Source: Lytechinus pictus (taxonomy: Eukaryota; Echinodermata; Echinoidea; Temnopleuroida; Toxopneustidae). Taken from it: 64,000 nucleotides of DNA. Shown piece after piece: positions 11,061-21,552 of this stretch. The notes under the pieces are model-generated. The model saw only the letters and a list, made by a program, of their open reading frames with translations. It searched no databases and was not told the DNA's origin. Where the stretch lies: positions 3,905,501 to 3,969,500 of the forward strand of contig NC_087252.1 in assembly GCF_037042905.1 (NCBI RefSeq). Direction: 5' to 3'. The stretch's first letter is position 1. Each line of letters begins with the position of its first letter. The position numbers and the translations under genes are program-made.

Positions 11061-11950
11061 ATTGTAAAAAAAACTGTTCTGATATTTTCATTCTTTCTCG
11101 CAGAGTTTAGGAATTACATTCTTACAACGTTAATTAAAGCTATATATGGTATTGTGCTTTAATATAACTGTTCTAACATTGTTTTTGTCTCTTCGCTGTT
11201 TACTATATTAAAGTTTGTAAGAAATGTTTTATTGTAACATATCTTATCAGCTAATAACTGTAGTAATGAATTTACTGTAGATAATTGTAATAATTTTGAA
11301 CATTTTTGCCTTTCTCCCTGTATAAATCTCCCTGTATAAAATATACAGTTTTCAATTATAGTTTTCTTGATGTTTATACCAATTTTTTTTTAAAGTAGTA
11401 TATAACAACTTTCCTCATAATTGTGAAGTCGGATGTACTGTGAATAACTGTCCTATAACATTTAATTGTCTTTCTCGCTTATATTTAAAGTCTATGATGT
11501 ATGTATGTAAATTAGCATCAAATCCTACTTTTTTTCAAAATGTGTTTTTATGTGCAAATACTGTTTTAAAGAATAAGGACATACGATTAGATGGAAAACA
11601 ATAATTCCGTATACTTGATACATACATAACATGAAATATGCTATTCTCATTGGTTTCTGATGGTGTTCAGAAGAAGATGTACAATGTAAACACAATTTTA
11701 ATATGATTATTTCCGAAGACATGAAATGCGAGGGATATATTGTTAATGCAGGGAAGTGCGAGTTAAATGCATTCAGTTATGAACGAGAAATAATTCAATA
11801 CTGATACGCATCCATATTACTTATGTTGTGTCCTAAATGCTTTTGTATTTCTTCCTGCTGAAAATGAATAAAATGGATTCATAATTTGAATTAATTAATT
11901 ATTTTTTTCATTGGGTTATCATTGTCTGCAGAATGGCCGATTCCTTAATT
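11061..11950. other. Intergenic, no gene seen
   Basis: AT-rich sequence with no ORF beyond chance length and no splice-flanked coding block that I could recognise. Confidence 0.5.
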
Positions 11951-11953
11951 CTC

Positions 11954-13160
11954 TTGAAAATGCAAAAAAAAAATTACTTGAATAAATAGAACAAATCAAA
12001 GAAACATAATGCTGAAGATTTTATCAAAATCGGGTAAAAATATAAAAGGTAATGCCATTTTAAAGTTTCGCTTTTTTATCAAAAAACTGTTATAATGGAC
12101 AACAAAGTGTTCGAAAAGTAGAGGATATCACTTACTCATTATTTATTTTGTAAAGCGTGATATGAAATGTAGAATAGTTAATTTTTTTCAGATCTGACAA
12201 CGAAACTCTGGATCACAATAAGGTACAATGGAAATTCCACATGTTCATGAAGAAGTCAAAAGTAATTTCACAATATAATAAGCAAAAAGTGCAATATTTC
12301 ATATAATAATACAAAGGAAATATGGAGTGTGTGACGTCATCATGCAGTTTTCTTATTTGTACAATGGCCATGGATGTGAATAATTATAACTTAAGTAAAA
12401 TTAGACGAAACTTTAAACTGTCTGAACTTTCTTATTCACCTGCGACTTTGATGCAAGTTCTGTGTCAGGCGCGGATCCAGGAGGGGGCCGAGCCGGCCCT
12501 GGCCCCCCTATTTTTTGGCAACCTGCAGAAAAAAGTGTACTCTGTAACTTGATAGAAACGATGAAAGACAGAAAGAAAAGTAAGAAAGAGGTATTATACC
12601 CATGATGTGTAATTTACAGCCTCACACAGCCGGCCCGACCCGAAAGGAAACAAGAAAAAGGTGAGGGGAAGAATAGGAAAATATAATATATATCAAAAAA
12701 AATTCGCTCGCGCTTCGCACACTCATTATTTAATTGGTGATAGTTGTATCCTCTTCATTAATCACTAAAAAATTCCTAATTGAGTCCCTTTTCACGTTAC
12801 TATATTAAAATTTCGACTCGCGCTTCGCGCTCGCATTGTTTAGTTGGATACTTATCTTTCTTCATGATTATAAAAACTGCTCAGAATCTTCAGGTCTAAG
12901 GACATAAAATATCAAAGAATTTGAGCTCGCACTCGCGTATTATATCAAGACCACATGAGATACCTTATCTTGTTTATAACAATAAAAACTAAAACTTCAG
13001 TCTTTAGTTAGGACTACCCCCTGAAAAACCAACCAAAAAAATCAGATAATAGCGGCCAATCGAGAAAAATGTTGATGAAAATATTTTTCGGCCCCCCCTA
13101 TTGGCGAAAGCTGGATCCGCCCCTGTGTGTTGGGCTTGTTCGAGAGAGAGAGAGAGAGAG
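11954..13160. mobile_element. Family B TTAA element split by a later insertion
   Basis: GAAGATTTTATCAAAATCGGG (about 12,013) and AAAGTTTCGCTTTTTTATC are the left inner arm of family B. The right arm AACTTTAAACTG...GATGCAAGTTCTGTGT is cut at 12,465 and resumes at 13,126 as TGTGTTGGGCTTGTTCGA. The outer ends are decayed. Confidence 0.5.
12466..13125. mobile_element. 660-bp TIR element, CAGGGGCGGATCCAG family
   Basis: Left end CAGGCGCGGATCCAGGAGG, right end CTGGATCCGCCCCTG (inverse). A 5-bp TGTGT flanks both sides (12,461-12,465 and 13,126-13,130). Inside are three diverged blocks with CGCTTCGCGC-type palindromes. The ends resemble hAT elements, though hAT normally makes 8-bp duplications. No transposase, so non-autonomous. 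Confidence 0.65.
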
Positions 13161-14630
13161 AGAGAATGGGGGGGGGGTGGGTAGAAAGAGGAGGAGATAG
13201 AGGAGAGGAAGGGCGTGAAAGAGATGGGAGAGGGGGATGGGGAGGACGAGGAGATAAAGGAGAAGGAGTGAAAGAGAGTGGAAGAGAAAGGGGGAGTGGG
13301 TAGAAAGAGGAGAGGACGGACGTGAAAGAGATGGGAGAGAGAGAGGGGGATGGGGAGGACGAGGAGGAGATAAAGGAAATGGAGTGAAAGAGAGTGGAAG
13401 AGAAAGGGGAGTGGGTAGAAAGAGGAGAGGACGGACGTGAAAGAGATGGGAGAGGGGGATGGGGAGGACGAGGAGGAGATAAAGGAAATGGAGTGAAAGA
13501 GAGTGGAAGAGAAAGGGGGAGTGGGTAGAAAGAGGAGAGGACGGACGTGAAAGAGATGGGAGAGAGAGAGGGGGATGGGGAGGACGAGGAGGAGATAAAG
13601 GAAATGGAGTGAAAGAGAGTGGAAGAGAAAGGGGAGTGGGTAGAAAGCCCGGGGGGGCCACTTACATTGACGAGTGGATACCATGCGCGACCAAAAAAAC
13701 ACGTAAAAAGGATGTCTTTTTCACGATAGGGCACGTTACGTACGTAACGTGATAAGGGTGTCAAAAACACAAAAATAATGAAAAAAGGGTATCTATTTCG
13801 CTAGGAAAATTACGTGTTTAGGGTCGAATTTGCGGGGATGATAAAACAAAATTAAAATGTTTTATAAAGGATGTCCTTTTTGACCCAACACTTCGTGTTT
13901 AGAGTCCGATTTGCGCGAGGTGTAGAATGTGGGGTCGTACTAAACCAAATAAGGTAAAGCCGACGACCGAAGGACCCATAAAAATAAAACATTCCTGTAC
14001 TTGTTTAGGGGTTCATTTCAGGGAATATTTGCCAGGAGTATCGTTTTGTTTCCAATACTTGTTAAGGGTAGGGTTTCACACGCCAATACTTGTTAAGGGG
14101 TGCATTTTCAGAATATGGAAATTACGTGTTTAGGGTGCTTTTCGAGACCCCATGGTCGCGCATGGTATCCACTCGTGAATGGAAGTGGCCCCCCCGGGGT
14201 AGAAAGAGGAGAGGAAGGACGTGAAAGAGATGGGAGAGGGGGATGGGAAGGACGAGGAGGAGATAAAGGAAATGGAGTGAAAGAGAGTGGAAGAGAAAGG
14301 GGGAGTGGGTAGAAAGAGGAGAGGACGGACGTGAAAGAGATGGGATAGGGAGAACAAGAGGAAGATTGTGAAAGCGAGTGGGAGAGAGAGGGGATAGGGC
14401 TCGAGAACGAAGAGGGGAGGAAGGACGTGAAAGAGAGAGACATTTTAAAGCGAGAGAGTGTAACCGGTCTTGTCGATGAAGAGGGAGAGATGGACAGAGG
14501 AGAGGGAGTGAAAGAGAGTTGGGAGAGAGAGTCGGGGGGGGGGGGGATGGGGAAAACGAAGAGGAGATAAAGGAGAAAAATTGAGTGAACGACAGAGGGG
14601 GAGGGAGAGAAAATGAGGAGGGATGGGATT
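13140..14630. repeat. GA-rich minisatellite, 110-115 bp period, interrupted
   Basis: After (GA)n at 13,140-13,165, GTGGGTAGAAAGAGGAGAGG recurs at 13,296, 13,411, 13,521 and 13,636, and again after 14,198 and near 14,307. Units share AGATGGGAGAGGGGGATGGG and GATAAAGGAAATGGAGTG blocks. Long minus-strand frames of Ser/Pro/Leu across it are repeat artefacts. The array is split by the element at 13,648-14,198 and decays toward 14,630. Confidence 0.9.
13648..14198. mobile_element. 551-bp TIR element inserted in the minisatellite
   Basis: Ends CCCGGGGGGGCCACTT and AAGTGGCCCCCCCGGG are inverse, and homology continues inward (CGAGTGGATACCATGCGCG and its inverse). The flanks carry the minisatellite word GTAGAAAG on both sides (13,640-13,647 and 14,199-14,206), an 8-bp target duplication (9 if the end is set one base in). 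Non-autonomous; 8 bp suits hAT-type elements. Confidence 0.8.
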
Positions 14631-14639
14631 AAGTTCTAG

Positions 14640-15109
14640 TTCTATCAAATTTCCCTTGAACGCGATCCTTTCCTTTATATTTAGTTTTGGATCAAATATT
14701 CTTGGTTACCATGATTATAGTTTGTTATGCCATGAGAATAATTCTAGACAAAATTGTTTTTTCATGTTCACCAAGAATACGAAGCGGCAACATGCTGATA
14801 AAGTGAGAAGTGTGAATAGCTCTATGACTGAACAATTAAAGGATGTATTATAGTTCAGTGGTGTGAATCACTGATATGTCTGTTCATGCTAAGAACACAA
14901 GAGGGCGCAAACACAGGATTTTTTTTCCCATTGTGGTGGAGCTTAATTTTGTTGATCCCCTCCCCCTCCCTGCCACATCCCTCTAGAAAAAAAAAGATAA
15001 GATGACCAGGAGAATTACGTGCTAAATAAAAACAATTGACTTCGAGCTCAATTATAACTTAAGATCATCAGCCTGTACGTTATTGTGGGGCGGGAATGAT
15101 AGGATGGTT
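14640..15109. other. Intergenic, no gene seen
   Basis: No repeat arms or coding signal recognised. A 76-residue plus-strand frame starts at 14,623 but has no domain-like pattern or splice context. Confidence 0.5.
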
Positions 15110-15598
15110 TTAAAGGGGAAGTTCACCCTGACAAAAAGTTAAATGTCAAATAGCAGAATAAATAAATAAAACAAATATTGTTGAAAGCTTTGGGAAAATC
15201 CATCAAAGATTGACAAAGTTATTAACATTTTTCTTAAAGTTTGTGACGTCATATACGAGCACGTTTCCATGTATCTTGAATTTATAAAAATGAGATGTAA
15301 TTTTCTCCCCCCAAAAGAAAGAAAATGGGTTTGATTGTACCTTAAATATTCAATTACAATTTATTTCACAACCGCTGCTGAAAGAGGATTTTTTTTTTCT
15401 GTTATCAATAAACCATTGATTTATCGAATTTATGCATTTCACATCACATATATATGTTGCAGCTAATCGTCAAAAACATAAAATTGTAATAACTTTCTTA
15501 ATCTTCAATGAATTTTCCTCAAACCTTCACGAATACTTTTTATTATTTTTTCTGATATTTCTATAACAAGCTCTTCGTCAAGGTGAACTAGAACTTAA
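15110..15598. mobile_element. TTAA-flanked MITE, family D
   Basis: TTAA at 15,110-15,113 and 15,595-15,598. Ends AAAGGGGAAGTTCACCCTGA and AAGGTGAACTAGAACTTAA are inverse. The inner arms contain ACAAAGTTATTAACATTT, TGTGACGTCATA and TAATAACTTTCTTAATCTTC, echoing families A-C. About 490 bp, non-coding. Confidence 0.78.
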
Positions 15599-15675
15599 TG
15601 ATGATGATATTGATAACATTGGTAATTATTACAATCATCAACATTGAAATAGAGCTAATGACAAAACTACTACTA

Positions 15676-15690
15676 CTATACTATTACTAT

Positions 15691-15773
<83 letters not shown>

Positions 15774-15775
15774 TA

Positions 15776-15836
<61 letters not shown>

Positions 15837-15855
15837 TTACTACTACTACTACTAG
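15676..15855. repeat. (TAC)n microsatellite
   Basis: About 60 TAC units with rare interruptions (TATAAC, TTCTAT). The Tyr, Val and Ser runs in the frames here are artefacts of the repeat. Confidence 0.95.
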
Positions 15856-16499
15856 TAAATAAAAAATAAATAAAAAGAATATCATTCATTTATTTATTCA
15901 TATAATATACATATTCCACAAATTATTAAATTATATTTCATAATAAATCATTTCTGTCGAAAAGTATAACAACTGCATTAAATAAGCAGATTTTGATATG
16001 AACCCATTAAATGAATAAATCAATAAAGTAGAGGGGGCCTACTGAAAAACAAAGCTTGTTAGATATAGACCCCCTGCAGACATTTTATACAAGGGTAAAT
16101 GCGATTAAAACCGAGCAAAATAAAAAGCAAAATTTGATAAAATTTATACATAAATAAACTCTGTAATCTCTCTTTCAAAGAATGCAATGATGAAAAAAGA
16201 AACATGTAAAATATTAATTAAAAGATTTAAAAACATAAATAAGATACTACATAAATTTGAAGTATAATCAGAAAATATTTAATGAAACTAAATAGCAGAA
16301 GAATTGTCATTATTTCAAAAAAATAAATAAGCATGTTTTTATTTCATTTGTTGTTTTTTTCTGTAAAATATTGTTGTGCGACATGGTATGATTTTTGTGA
16401 TGTAAGAACTTGTATATTTTGATATTTTTATGGACAATAAAGTACTAGTACCTCAATTGAGGATAAATTGAAAAATCAAACACCACCAGTAATATATAT
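15856..16499. other. Intergenic, AT-rich, no gene seen
   Basis: Dominated by AATAAA/ATAAAT words. The stretch ending TATTTTTATGGACAATAAAGT at about 16,420-16,443 resembles a 3' UTR end with a poly(A) signal, but no coding exon accompanies it. Confidence 0.4.
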
Positions 16500-17012
16500 T
16501 TTACTACCACCACCTCCACCAACACCATCGCCCCAACCACCATCACCACCACCACTTAATCCACCACCTCTTCAACCACTACTACCTCCACCATCATAAT
16601 TTCCATAGCCTATATAGTTAACTTTACCACCTCTACCACCACCACAACTATATCTCTGCCACCATAATTTAATTAGCCTATATAGTTAACTCTACCACCA
16701 CTGTCCCCATCTCCACCTTCACCGCCACCACCACCGCCACCACTACAACCGCCACCGCCACCGTCGCCGCCACCACCACCGCCACCACCACCACCGCCAC
16801 CACCGCCACCACCACCACCACCACCACCACCAACGCCACCACCACCACCTCCACCACCACCACCTCCACTGCCACCACCACCACCGCCACCACCACCACC
16901 TCCACCACCACCACCACCGCCACCACCACCACCACCACCACCTCCACCACCACCACCACCACCTCCACCACCACCACCATCTCCACCACCACCACCATAA
17001 CAATACCACCAC
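16500..17012. repeat. (CCA)n/(CCGCCA)n microsatellite array
   Basis: About 500 bp of CCA with CCG, CCT and CAC variants, purest from 16,720 to 17,000. Minus-strand frames of Trp/Arg or Val runs are repeat translation only. Confidence 0.95.
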
Positions 17013-17109
17013 TAAAACGCCGTTATAAGACAAATATTTCTCCCATGTTTTCCCTGACCCATAAAGCGCAGAACACAATGATAAAGCCATAAAAACATTA
17101 TTCTGCCTG

Positions 17110-17407
17110 TTCACAGATCAGAAATTTGACCAAATCGAAGACCTTGCACTGCATGATGGGATACGAAATTGAGCTCTTCCATCCGTGCAGTGCGATGCCG
17201 AGATTACGAGAGGCTCGGCTCGATTGAGGTACGCCGATGGGCAAAACTTCTCACCAGTTTTGTGTACAAATTATGTGTAACGTCCAGCAACTAAACTTTC
17301 TCAGTGTATTATTGTGTGCGTGGTCATTTTGTCCGAAGTTCACATCAAAACAGACGCCTTTGTAAGGAAAATTAACATCTTTGTGATATTTAGCAAGAAG
17401 TAGAAAG
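17110..17407 (+). other. Possible untranslated first exon and promoter
   Basis: This stretch is richer in CpG than its surroundings (GATGCCGAGATTACGAGAGG, ACGCCGATGG). It ends in AGAAGTAGAAAG/GTGAGTG at 17,407/17,408, a strong donor, and has no long ORF. It could be the 5' exon of a gene running right, with the BEL/Pao element in its first intron. No downstream exon was found in the window. Confidence 0.3.
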
Positions 17408-17772
17408 GTGAGTGTACCAGAATTATTAATTTTCTAGAGATATGAGCTATTGATGTTCAGTTTCTGCCAAAGATTTTGTAGTATTTGCGAAGAGTGTGAG
17501 AGACCGTCTGGAGTGGGTAGATGATGGTTGGTAGAAGATGATGCATAGTGCATGTACCCAAGAATTTCGTCTCGGACCCACCCGTAGAAGAACGAGTTGG
17601 ATGGACGTGGGTCTGGGCGGTGTCACCATCTTGGATATAAATCTTAAGACAATTCAGTTGAGTTGATGTTGATTTTTGTTGATGCCTGATATTGAGCTAA
17701 ATGAATTGAAACTTGAAATCAATAACATTTATAATTTGCAATATGATTTGTTAATTCAATTTTGTAGTTAAA

Positions 17773-17777
17773 ATAAT
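17773..17777. repeat. Target-site duplication of BEL/Pao element (left)
   Basis: ATAAT directly left of the LTR start TGGATAG. It matches ATAAT at 29,087-29,091. Five bp is the usual size for BEL/Pao integration. Confidence 0.9.
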
Positions 17778-18410
17778 TGGATAGTACAGAACAAGCCGAG
17801 ATGTGAACCATGGAATTGAGATATTTCTACAGTAGATTTGTAGATTTTATTCAATCTGAAATGATAAAACAAAACAGCATATTTTGAGTCATCTCATCCT
17901 GAATTAAAACATGCACTTAAATATGAATATCTTGTGTAACCTGGTCTTGATGCATTTACATTTGTCCATCAAAGTATTACTAAATATTCTGACCAAGATT
18001 GACTTTCATTGTTTATAGTAAAAGCATGGATTAAGACTAATATAAACCAATTGAAAGTCTGAATGTAGCAGACAATATTATTTTCTATCAAAATCACTCC
18101 TTATATAAAAGGCATAAAAAATCAATGCCCAATTTTGGCAGGGCGCCAACAACGCATAGTTGAGTCCAACTATGCCGAAACAAATCCCTAATAGCTTTTA
18201 AAACTGGTTTTCTCTAAATTAAATGCACATGCAATTATTCATGAACCAAAACTAGTTTTGCCAGAAACTTATTTCTACCTCTTCAAAATACACTTCATGA
18301 ATTCACCAAATGTTCATGTATCAGACTCATGAACATGGTTTTGTATCCTTTTGTATAGATCTATATTTATGCACTTTCACCTCACAATGAGCAACTTGTC
18401 TTAAGCATAG
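17778..18410 (-). repeat. 3' LTR of BEL/Pao element, U5-side segment
   Basis: Matches 27,667-28,299 of the 5' LTR over 633 bp without a difference seen. It ends with the duplicated ATAG (18,407-18,410) where the nested element entered. The TATATAAAA box and TTTATT (AATAAA on the minus strand) of the other LTR are also present here. Confidence 0.93.
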
Positions 18411-18944
18411 TGTTGTAAAAATGTGAGTTGTTGATGTGGGTTAGCGATGTGATGGCACGAGATACGATATACGATGGCACGAGTGGTTAAACTTACAAGT
18501 ACAACACTGACAAGGGTTACGACTCACGAAACTCACAAATGGGTTAATTACCGACGGTACAAGACAGTGACAACAACTAATACTTACCTGACTCTTGCAC
18601 TGACGATTCCACACGGTAGATACAGATAACAGGTTTCTTCTAGACTTCTAATTAATACAGGTTGACCATGGCGCCGGGTGGGGATGCAGCTGTGTTGGTG
18701 CGTCCACACTCGTTGGCGTCTCGGGGTCTTCTCTCTCTGGTGTCTAGTCTGGATCTAATCTCTTGCACCAGCTTGTGTACGTGCTGTGCAACGCACGTAC
18801 ACGTAGCATGCGAAGGAGCATATAAAGGCTCCTCCAATCAGGACGCTCCTCGCATGCACACAGCACACACACAGACTTAACATACATGAACATAGGTCAA
18901 TACATAGACTAATACATATACAGGTACATGGCAAATTTACTACA
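18411..18944 (-). repeat. 3' LTR of nested element (complete, 534 bp)
   Basis: In the element's sense it begins TGTAGTAAATTTGCC at 18,944 and ends TTTTTACAACA at 18,411, so TG/CA termini. A TATA-like TTTATATG lies at 18,820-18,827. A perfect 10-bp stem (18,775-18,784 with 18,793-18,802) lies just downstream of it. Confidence 0.9.
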
Positions 18945-18957
18945 TTCCTCCCGGTTC
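18945..18957 (-). promoter_or_regulatory. Polypurine tract of nested element
   Basis: On the minus strand GGAACCGGGAGGAA lies directly before the 3' LTR start TGTAGT. This is the expected position and composition for the plus-strand primer, and it fixes the LTR boundary at 18,944. Confidence 0.8.
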
Positions 18958-19949
18958 CATCAGATTGCGACATATATTGACAAATCCATGAATTGGCTAT
19001 ATTGTGCAATCTCAATAGATATAAACAGATATGAAGAACTCTGACAGAAGAATGTAATATATGCCTAGGCTATATGATTAAAACTGATTAAATATATGAC
19101 ATCAATAAAATACCTCAAATACACAAAAAGTGTGATCTGAGGATATGAACTATTCTTAACTTGTTCATTAAAAAGATTGCTGGTCCAGCAAAATGAAACA
19201 TCTCATCACTTGAGACCAGCAAATATACACTTGGAGAAACAAGAACAAGTTAATGGTAAGTATTAATCTGGCCAGGCTGGCCCAGTCTTGTCTATGTATT
19301 GATACAAAGGTTATCTTCTCATTTAGTGCAAGTCTGAATGACTGAAAGAAGATATGTTCATCCTTCAAAGTGCACTACTTGACAAAGATTCTTAAAGTTG
19401 ACTCTTGGTCAGTGCTTTATATTAAATTGTATATTGTACTATTAAAATAATGACAATGGAATAAAGCCAATTTGGCTGGAGCTCTATTACCAATTAATAT
19501 AGGCCTGTACAATGTGACCTTTACAAATATGATATATAATTGGTCATATGTTTGAGCTCTTAAAAACATATAAAAATGTAAGGATAATTCAACCAGATCT
19601 GGTGCAAATAGATATAACAGCCTGGACCTGACATACATACATAGTATTTTCTCTTGAGAAAAAACTACTACTATTTCAACATCCTGTATGACAATATTTC
19701 CAAGGTTGTTTATAAAGCCTTTGCAAACAAGGTAAAAGATCTTTGGTTGAAATATCTATATCTTTATGAAATATAAAATATATACAAATATGATAAAAGA
19801 ATTATCTATTGCATAACCAGTGTATGCAACTATTACTTCATATGTCACCTGAAGAGGTAAAAACTATTGAAAAATAAGAAGTGTGCCCTTACCTTCAGTG
19901 ACTATAAAATTAATTATAATGCCTAACAGAAATTTCAATTGCAGGACTT
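18958..19949 (-). other. Non-coding 3' internal region of nested element
   Basis: About 1 kb between the gag stop and the polypurine tract, AT-rich, with no RT, protease or integrase motif in any frame. It occupies the place where pol would be, so pol is absent rather than merely broken. Confidence 0.75.
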
Positions 19950-21347
19950 TCAGCAACTGATCAAGGAGATATTACTCCATTCTTGGGGTGGTGGCCAGGG
20001 AGGAAGGAGCCAAGGACAAGATGTAAGAAATGGGTTGTTACCTAAACTACAAACATACCTCTGGTTCCACCACAAGAAAGAACTGAGGAATTCAAGGATA
20101 GAGAACTTAGGAGGGGTAATTCCCAAAAGTAATTGCACAAGATAACTTTGCCCATACTTGGCATCCTCAGTAGAGGCTCGACTGTCCTCTGACACAGTTA
20201 CAAAACTTACATTATCTACATCTAAGGTATTAACTGTAACATCACTTACACATGAAGTATCTACAGTTACATCATCTATACATGTGGTATTTACAGTTAC
20301 AGCATCTACACTAATGACATTATCAGAAACACAAGTATCTACATCTATTGTTAAACGTTCTGGACAGTTCCTCTTGAAGTGTCCAGATTTGTTACATGCA
20401 AAACAAACATCACGACAAGACAACTTGGATTCAGTGTCTTCTGTCGAAGGAGAATCTGTATGCCTATTCAGCTCTGGGACAGCAGTTACCGATCCCTGGA
20501 CTGAGGACTGGAAGGACTTCATCTGTGCCCCTGGAGCAGATTGAATATCAACCTTCTTCTCCAGATTGGGCACTCGGTCCTCCAGACTGTTCTGACCGGA
20601 GGACTGCTGAGCATTAGAGGCATGCCCGGAAACACCCATACGGTTAACTCTGGGATCCTCCTCGACAGTATCGTAAGACCTTTGTCTTGCATACGTTAGC
20701 CGATGCTGAAACCACCGAACTAAGTAAATGGCATCATCGAGATTCCGAGGACGTGATTTGATAGCGTATTTTCCCGCTTCATGGTCTAATAAACCCTGAC
20801 AAAACTTTTGCACTATTTGCCTCTCAAAAATCTCCTCAGGCAATCCGTCAAAGACGCGTGAAGCGTAGGATAGGACACGGTCGGCCCATTCCCCCTTTGT
20901 TTCGGTTGTTGCCTGCTGCGCAAAATCAAATTGCAATTGTGCGACAGGAAATTCTTTGGAAGCAAATCTTTGCTCAAGCTTCTTGATAACATCTGTATAG
21001 GGAATGTTTAGCTTGGAAGAAACAATAATTGATGCAAAATATTTGATTGCGCTTCCCTCAAGACAAAAGCAAAGTTCATTGAGGTGTTGGGCTTGACCCC
21101 AACCTCGATCTTCCGAATAAAGCTGGAAATTACGTATAAAAGTGTGCCAACATCCTCTACCATCGAAGGTCACGTACTTGGGCAACGAGGACACTCGCGG
21201 ACCAGTACACCCACGAGAATAAGATCTCAGGGCATCGCAACCTCGATCTAAGGACGGAAGCCTTGAATCTAGAGTAGATGAATGCCGAGATGATTTCAGT
21301 TCTTCTGACAATGATTTCATTTGAACAGCCATACAGTGCATCATCAT
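19950..21347 (-). CDS. gag: Gag-like protein of the nested element
   Basis: 465 residues, intact. Residues 50-215 form the capsid-like Gag domain, starting near LPKYVTFDG and including FIRNFQLYSEDRGWG and the helical block KLEQRFASKEFP to RNLDDAIYLVRWFQ, as in Ty3/Gypsy Gags. A CCHC zinc knuckle follows: C315-x2-C318-x4-H323-x4-C328. Residues 336-385 hold a degenerate repeat of the type VTVDTSCVSDVTVNT. The last 70 residues are not Gag-like and may be read-through into non-coding sequence. An in-frame TAG lies two codons upstream of the first ATG (three ATGs in a row), so the start is secure. Its role would be virus-like particle assembly and RNA packaging. Confidence 0.85.
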   Translation of the reverse strand: MMMHCMAVQMKSLSEELKSSRHSSTLDSRLPSLDRGCDALRSYSRGCTGPRVSSLPKYVTFDGRGCWHTFIRNFQLYSEDRGWGQAQHLNELCFCLEGSAIKYFASIIVSSKLNIPYTDVIKKLEQRFASKEFPVAQLQFDFAQQATTETKGEWADRVLSYASRVFDGLPEEIFERQIVQKFCQGLLDHEAGKYAIKSRPRNLDDAIYLVRWFQHRLTYARQRSYDTVEEDPRVNRMGVSGHASNAQQSSGQNSLEDRVPNLEKKVDIQSAPGAQMKSFQSSVQGSVTAVPELNRHTDSPSTEDTESKLSCRDVCFACNKSGHFKRNCPERLTIDVDTCVSDNVISVDAVTVNTTCIDDVTVDTSCVSDVTVNTLDVDNVSFVTVSEDSRASTEDAKYGQSYLVQLLLGITPPKFSILEFLSSFLWWNQRYVCSLGNNPFLTSCPWLLPPWPPPQEWSNISLISC

Positions 21348-21552
21348 TGCTATGTAAGCATCATCTTTGGAATGATCATTAGAAGTATGACAGGAAGATT
21401 GTGGATAAGAATCATGTTTATTTGTACTCTGAACCCTGCTGTTTGATCTGGGTTCACATTGAGTATAAGATGAATGTAAATGTTTGGAATCCTCACTAGT
21501 ATAGGGAGTACCAGGAGCATATCTAGAGTGATCAGTATATTGTGAATGATAT

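Noticed and set aside
13004..13770. Three overlapping Ser/Pro/Leu frames of 187-242 codons on the minus strand
   Set aside because: They follow the GA-rich minisatellite and are open in all three phases.
15598..15889. Frames of poly-Tyr, poly-Val and poly-Ser
   Set aside because: Translation of a (TAC)n microsatellite in several phases; no coding signal.
16678..17114. Long Trp/Arg- and Val-rich minus-strand frames
   Set aside because: Translation of the (CCA)n array; the frames only exist because the repeat lacks stops.
20158..20617. Plus-strand frames of 73-128 codons
   Set aside because: Antisense shadows of the nested gag gene, kept open by its repeated Thr/Val/Asp codons.
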